Assembly: GCA_910585795.1 (NCBI GenBank)
Contig: CAJUFV010000296.1
Location: forward strand, 1-11,560
Direction of reading: 5' to 3'
DNA: 11,560 nt
Origin: an uncultured Clostridia bacterium
GTDB taxonomy: Bacteria > Bacillota > Clostridia > UBA1381
The stretch's first letter is position 1. Each line of letters opens with the position of its first letter. Below, one piece after another: positions 8,394 through 11,560 of this stretch. Under the pieces are notes generated by a model that was given only the letters and a program-made list of their open reading frames with translations, searched no databases and had not been told where the DNA came from. The position numbers and the translations under genes were made by a program.

Positions 8394-9179
8394 TTATATT
8401 AAATGATAATGTTTTAACGCATATTCAATACCGTTATCTTCCAGATTTTTTGTAATAAATGAAGCGGATTTTTTTAATGCGCTGACACTGTTGCCCATGG
8501 CGATACTGTTGGGAACAGCGTTAAGCATCGGCAAATCATTCAGACTGTCGCCAATTGCGAAGGCTTCGCTTATAGGAACGTTATGATAGGCGCAGACTGT
8601 GGCAATTCCGGTTCCTTTGGAAAAGCCTTTTACGGCAAGCTCGCAAAATCCATAACCTCTGTCAATATAGTCGAAATGTTCTTTGATACAGTCTTTAAAG
8701 GTTTCAAGTTTACTGTGTTCATCATACCATGCGACCATTTTATCAAATCCAAAGTCCGCATCACTAACATCTCTGGAAATATTCTTGCCTTGTAGTTTAA
8801 ATAATTCTTTAAGAGCAGTGAAGCCGCCGATTTCCCTAAGACGTCTGTCAATAAAGAATGCGTCGGAGCGTTCATATAAAGGCGTCATGTCACATTCATA
8901 TACAAGCTGTACAATTTGGCGGCACAATGCGGATGAAACGGTTTGATTTAATAAAACCTTACCGGAACACTCAATATATGTGCCGCATCCGCAGACATAT
9001 CCGTCAAATCCTATATTTTTCAATTCAGGTTCAACATTCATAATAGTTCTTCCTGTATTAATATACATAAGATGACCGTTTTTTCTTGCGGTTTGTATAG
9101 CGTTTATCGCACTTTGGGGAATAATATGTTTGTTATCATCTGAAATGATTGTGCCGTCAATATCGAAAAATACTATCAT
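8394..9179 (-). CDS. HAD-superfamily Cof-type phosphatase, last gene of riboflavin operon
   Basis: A cytosolic phosphatase of the haloacid dehalogenase superfamily, Cof-type (IIB cap), 261 residues. Motif I is FFDIDGT, with nucleophile Asp6 and acid/base Asp8. Motif II is NTGRT (Thr42), motif III is Lys188 in GFSKGTG, and motif IV is GDSLNDLPML (Asp211, Asp215). All catalytic residues are present. The start is fixed because motif I begins at residue 4; GGAGG lies 4 bases upstream. It follows ribH after 13 bases in the same operon. In other bacteria HAD enzymes of this type (B. subtilis YcsE, YwtE, YitU; E. coli YbjI, YigB) dephosphorylate 5-amino-6-ribitylamino-uracil 5'-phosphate, the step between RibD and RibH. 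Position therefore suggests that role. Cof-type proteins are often promiscuous sugar-phosphate or FMN phosphatases, so the substrate is inferred. Confidence 0.9.
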   Translation of the reverse strand: MIVFFDIDGTIISDDNKHIIPQSAINAIQTARKNGHLMYINTGRTIMNVEPELKNIGFDGYVCGCGTYIECSGKVLLNQTVSSALCRQIVQLVYECDMTPLYERSDAFFIDRRLREIGGFTALKELFKLQGKNISRDVSDADFGFDKMVAWYDEHSKLETFKDCIKEHFDYIDRGYGFCELAVKGFSKGTGIATVCAYHNVPISEAFAIGDSLNDLPMLNAVPNSIAMGNSVSALKKSASFITKNLEDNGIEYALKHYHLI

Positions 9180-9192
9180 ACTTCCTCCGGAA

Positions 9193-9654
9193 TCAGATTT
9201 TATCTATTAAATTAATCATTTCAAGTGCTGACATTGCGCAGTCGGTACCCTTATTTCCGGCCTTTGTACCCGCTCTCTCGATGGCCTGTTCAATTGTGTC
9301 GGTAGTAAGAATACCAAATAGTACAGGGATACCTGTTTCAAGCGACACAGCGGCAATGCCTTTTGATACTTCGCTGCAAACGTAATCATAATGACTTGTT
9401 GCACCGCGGATAACCGCGCCTAAGCAGATGACAGCATCATATTTGCCGCTTGAGGCCATACGTTTTGCAATGACAGGAATTTCAAATGCTCCCGGAACCC
9501 ATGCTACACACATATCATTGTCTGAAACTCCGTGACGTTTCAGGCAATCCTCCGCTCCGCTTACAAGCTTCGATGTGATAAACTCGTTAAAACGTGAGGC
9601 AATAATACCTATTTTTAAACCTTCTCCTGAATAAATTCCTTCAATAACATTCAT
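9193..9654 (-). CDS. ribH: 6,7-dimethyl-8-ribityllumazine synthase RibH
   Basis: Condenses 5-amino-6-ribitylamino-uracil with 3,4-dihydroxy-2-butanone 4-phosphate to give 6,7-dimethyl-8-ribityllumazine, the penultimate step to riboflavin. The 153 residues are the family's usual length. Visible motifs are ASRFNEFIT (Phe22, pyrimidine stacking), WVPGAFEIP (52-60), CLGAVIRGATSHYDYV with the catalytic His88, GILTTDT, and RAGTKAGNKG. The enzyme normally assembles as pentamers or a 60-subunit shell. A strong AAGGAGG (minus strand of 9664-9670) lies 9 bases before the ATG. The gene is 21 bases after ribBA and 13 before the HAD gene. Nothing is missing from the active site. Confidence 0.97.
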   Translation of the reverse strand: MNVIEGIYSGEGLKIGIIASRFNEFITSKLVSGAEDCLKRHGVSDNDMCVAWVPGAFEIPVIAKRMASSGKYDAVICLGAVIRGATSHYDYVCSEVSKGIAAVSLETGIPVLFGILTTDTIEQAIERAGTKAGNKGTDCAMSALEMINLIDKI

Positions 9655-9675
9655 TATATATATCCTCCTTAAAAA

Positions 9676-10875
9676 TTAATAATCCAGTATATGTCCCATT
9701 TTATTTTGTTTTGTTTTGAGATAAAATTCATTTTCTTTTTTTGCGGGAATTTGAATGGGCACTCTTTCTGATATTTCAATCCCGTATTCTGACAAATCAG
9801 ATATTTTTTCGGGATTATTAGTCATTATTTTGAGCTTTGACGCTCCTAAATCAGTTAAAATCTGCGCGCCTTCACTGTAGTCACGAAGGTCAGGAGCAAA
9901 GCCGAGACGGACATTTGCCTCCAAGGTATCATAGCCGTGTTCCTGCAAATCGTAGGCTTTGATTTTATTTAAAAGGCCTATACCACGGCCCTCTTGACGC
10001 AAATACAGAAGAATTCCGCGTCCTTCGGCATTTATATTTGTAAGCGCCTGTGAAAGCTGCTCACCGCAGTCACAGCGGCATGAACCGAAAACATCTCCCG
10101 TCAGACATTCAGAATGTACGCGGCATAAGACAGGATTGCCGTCTGATACATTACCCATAACAAGAGCGATATGATGGTTTCCGCTGATAGTATTTTTGTA
10201 ACCGTAAATATCAAAATTTCCATATTTAGTCGGCAGAGTGGCTTTTGAAACTCTCATCATAAATTTATCATGACGGCGGCGATAGGTTTGTAAGTCTTTT
10301 ATGGTAATAAATGTAAGCTTATGTTCTCTGGCAAAATTTATAAGCTCATTTTTACGCATCATGGTACCATCATCAGCCATTATTTCACAGCACAAGCCTA
10401 CAGCCGTAAGCCCTGCCAGACGCATCAGGTCGACAGTTGCTTCGGTGTGACCGTTTCTCTCAAGAACGCCTCCCGGTTTTGCTTCAAGAGGGAACATATG
10501 GCCGGGTCTTCGGAAATCGGAAGGCATGGAAGACGCCTCAACACACATACGCGCTGTAAGCCCGCGCTCCTCAGCAGAAATACCTGTTGTTGTGGAAATA
10601 TAGTCAATTGATTCTGTAAATGCGGTGCAGTGATTATCCGTGTTGTTGGACACCATAGGACTAAGTCCGAGCTTTGTGACGTATTCTTTGCTCATAGGCA
10701 TGCATATCAGACCTTTTGCGTATTTTGCCATAAGATTGACATTTTCGGTTGTTGCGTATTGAGCGGCACAAATGAGGTCCCCCTCGTTTTCGCGGTCTGG
10801 GTCATCTGTGACAAGAATTACTTTGCCGTGCTTCAGGTCATTAAGAGCCTGTTCAATTGTGTCAAATTCAAACAT
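9676..10875 (-). CDS. ribBA: Bifunctional 3,4-dihydroxy-2-butanone-4-phosphate synthase/GTP cyclohydrolase II
   Basis: Supplies both precursors of riboflavin: 3,4-dihydroxy-2-butanone 4-phosphate from ribulose 5-phosphate, and the diaminopyrimidine from GTP. At 399 residues it matches B. subtilis RibA. The N-terminal domain (about 1-205) has the acidic metal loop DDPDRENEGD (24-33), GLICMPMS, TGISAEERGLTA and RRPGHMFPL. The C-terminal domain (about 207-399) has the zinc site HSECLTGDVFGSCRCDCG with likely ligands Cys257, Cys268 and Cys270, then LRQEGRGIGL and TNNPEK. Both active sites look intact. An AGGAGG on the minus strand (10884-10889) overlaps the ribE stop codon and sits 8 bases before the ATG, so translation is probably coupled. 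Some bacteria carry an inactive domain in RibBA, but no such loss is seen here. Confidence 0.97.
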   Translation of the reverse strand: MFEFDTIEQALNDLKHGKVILVTDDPDRENEGDLICAAQYATTENVNLMAKYAKGLICMPMSKEYVTKLGLSPMVSNNTDNHCTAFTESIDYISTTTGISAEERGLTARMCVEASSMPSDFRRPGHMFPLEAKPGGVLERNGHTEATVDLMRLAGLTAVGLCCEIMADDGTMMRKNELINFAREHKLTFITIKDLQTYRRRHDKFMMRVSKATLPTKYGNFDIYGYKNTISGNHHIALVMGNVSDGNPVLCRVHSECLTGDVFGSCRCDCGEQLSQALTNINAEGRGILLYLRQEGRGIGLLNKIKAYDLQEHGYDTLEANVRLGFAPDLRDYSEGAQILTDLGASKLKIMTNNPEKISDLSEYGIEISERVPIQIPAKKENEFYLKTKQNKMGHILDY

Positions 10876-10887
10876 AACATTACCCTC

Positions 10888-11517
10888 CTAGAAATTATAT
10901 TTCTTTAGAAAATCCTCGGTTAAGCCGCTGGATTTTATGGTTAATTTTTCTACATATTTTCCTATAATATCACATTCCAGATTTACCTTATCTCCACATC
11001 TTCGTGTAAGGATTGTCGTTTCCGATGCTGTATGGGGGATAATAGATACTGAAAATGCATCCTTAAAAACTTTTGCGACAGTAAGGCTTATTCCATCAAT
11101 GGCGATAGAGCCTTTCTGTACAATATATTTTATAATAGTATCATCGGCAGTTATAGTAACCCACACAGCGTTGCCTTCTCTGAGCAGTAACTGAACAAAT
11201 CCAGTTCCATCTATATGTCCTGATACAATATGACCGCCGAACCGGCCGTTAGCCGGCATTGCGCGTTCCAGATTTACCTTTGAGCCTTTTTTCAGCAAAC
11301 CTAAATTGCTGCGGCGCATTGTTTCTGCCATAACATCAGCGGTAAATGTATTTGTGAATATGTGCGCCGCGGTAAGGCATACACCGTTTACAGCAACACT
11401 GTCTCCGATTTTGATATCATCAAAAATAATACTGCCTTTAACAGTAAGCTCGCATGACATTGTGCCATGATTTATGGCGGCAATTTCACCTACTTCTTCT
11501 ATAATACCTGTAAACAT
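10888..11517 (-). CDS. ribE: Riboflavin synthase (alpha subunit type)
   Basis: Dismutates two molecules of 6,7-dimethyl-8-ribityllumazine to riboflavin and the pyrimidine that RibH reuses. The 209 residues form the expected two similar lumazine-binding barrels. The first begins with the invariant MFTGI and contains GDSVAVNGVCLTA (Ser40, Cys47) and GGHIVSGHIDG (His101). The second, from about residue 98, has GSIAIDGISLTV and SIIPHTASETT. It starts 1 base after the ribD stop, with GAGGT located inside the end of ribD, and ends 12 bases before ribBA. This gene is called ribE or ribB in different species; ribE is used here. Confidence 0.96.
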   Translation of the reverse strand: MFTGIIEEVGEIAAINHGTMSCELTVKGSIIFDDIKIGDSVAVNGVCLTAAHIFTNTFTADVMAETMRRSNLGLLKKGSKVNLERAMPANGRFGGHIVSGHIDGTGFVQLLLREGNAVWVTITADDTIIKYIVQKGSIAIDGISLTVAKVFKDAFSVSIIPHTASETTILTRRCGDKVNLECDIIGKYVEKLTIKSSGLTEDFLKKYNF

Positions 11518-11518
11518 A

Positions 11519-11560
11519 TTATTTTACCTCATATTCTATTAAAATATCATCATCAAAATA
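11519..11560 (-). CDS. ribD: Partial 3' end of an upstream gene, probably ribD
   Basis: Thirteen codons ending in TAA (11519-11521) are read into the window from the right edge as YFDDDILIEYEVK. The frame ends 1 base before the riboflavin synthase ATG and contains that gene's ribosome binding site. The DDILIE sequence resembles the C-terminal strand of RibD reductase domains, and ribD is the usual first gene of this operon. Only the position and these few residues support the name. Any promoter and FMN riboswitch would lie beyond the window. Confidence 0.55.
   Translation of the reverse strand, partial: YFDDDILIEYEVK

Noticed and set aside
10321..10611. 96-codon plus-strand frame inside ribBA
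   Set aside because: It is fully antisense to the conserved DHBP synthase domain and shows no recognisable motif; treated as a shadow.
9676..10875. Loss of one RibBA activity, suggested by Pro26 in the DDPDREN loop
   Set aside because: The flanking acidic residues, Arg28 and Glu29 are kept, and the variable position between the aspartates does not by itself suggest loss of function.

Overview
The window looks like ordinary chromosome from a low-GC, endospore-forming member of the Bacillota, most likely a Clostridia anaerobe. The signs are an AT-rich composition by eye, heavy use of ATA and AAA codons, strong AGGAGG-type ribosome binding sites, a SpoIVFB-like intramembrane protease and a SpoIIIE/FtsK translocase. 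No tRNA, rRNA, CRISPR array, insertion sequence or phage gene was seen. The genus cannot be fixed from this sequence.

Plus strand, 1-8335: an M18-family aminopeptidase (13-1419) is closed by a clear intrinsic terminator (1432-1466). Next is a SpoIVFB-like M50 membrane metalloprotease, whose start is best placed at a TTG at 1500. After a ~107-base gap that probably holds a promoter comes a tight four-gene run: ftsK/spoIIIE (2432-4879), a YgiQ-family radical SAM protein (4863-6830), folD (6709-7563) and a GNAT-type acetyltransferase (7568-8335). The genes overlap or are separated by 4 bases. The ygiQ reading frame continues 122 bases into folD and encodes a basic, glycine-rich tail there.

Minus strand, 11560-8394 (read right to left): a riboflavin operon in the order ribD (only the last 13 codons are inside the window), ribE (riboflavin synthase), ribBA (bifunctional DHBP synthase/GTP cyclohydrolase II), ribH (lumazine synthase), then a HAD-superfamily Cof-type phosphatase. 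Gaps are 1 to 21 bases and each gene has its own Shine-Dalgarno site. Together they cover nearly all of riboflavin synthesis from GTP and ribulose 5-phosphate. The HAD gene at the end is a natural candidate for the phosphatase step that the classical rib genes lack. The two convergent transcription units meet at a perfect inverted repeat (8340-8380) that probably terminates from both sides.

I found no undescribed multi-gene system. The most useful leads are the HAD phosphatase in the riboflavin operon and the long out-of-frame ygiQ/folD overlap.
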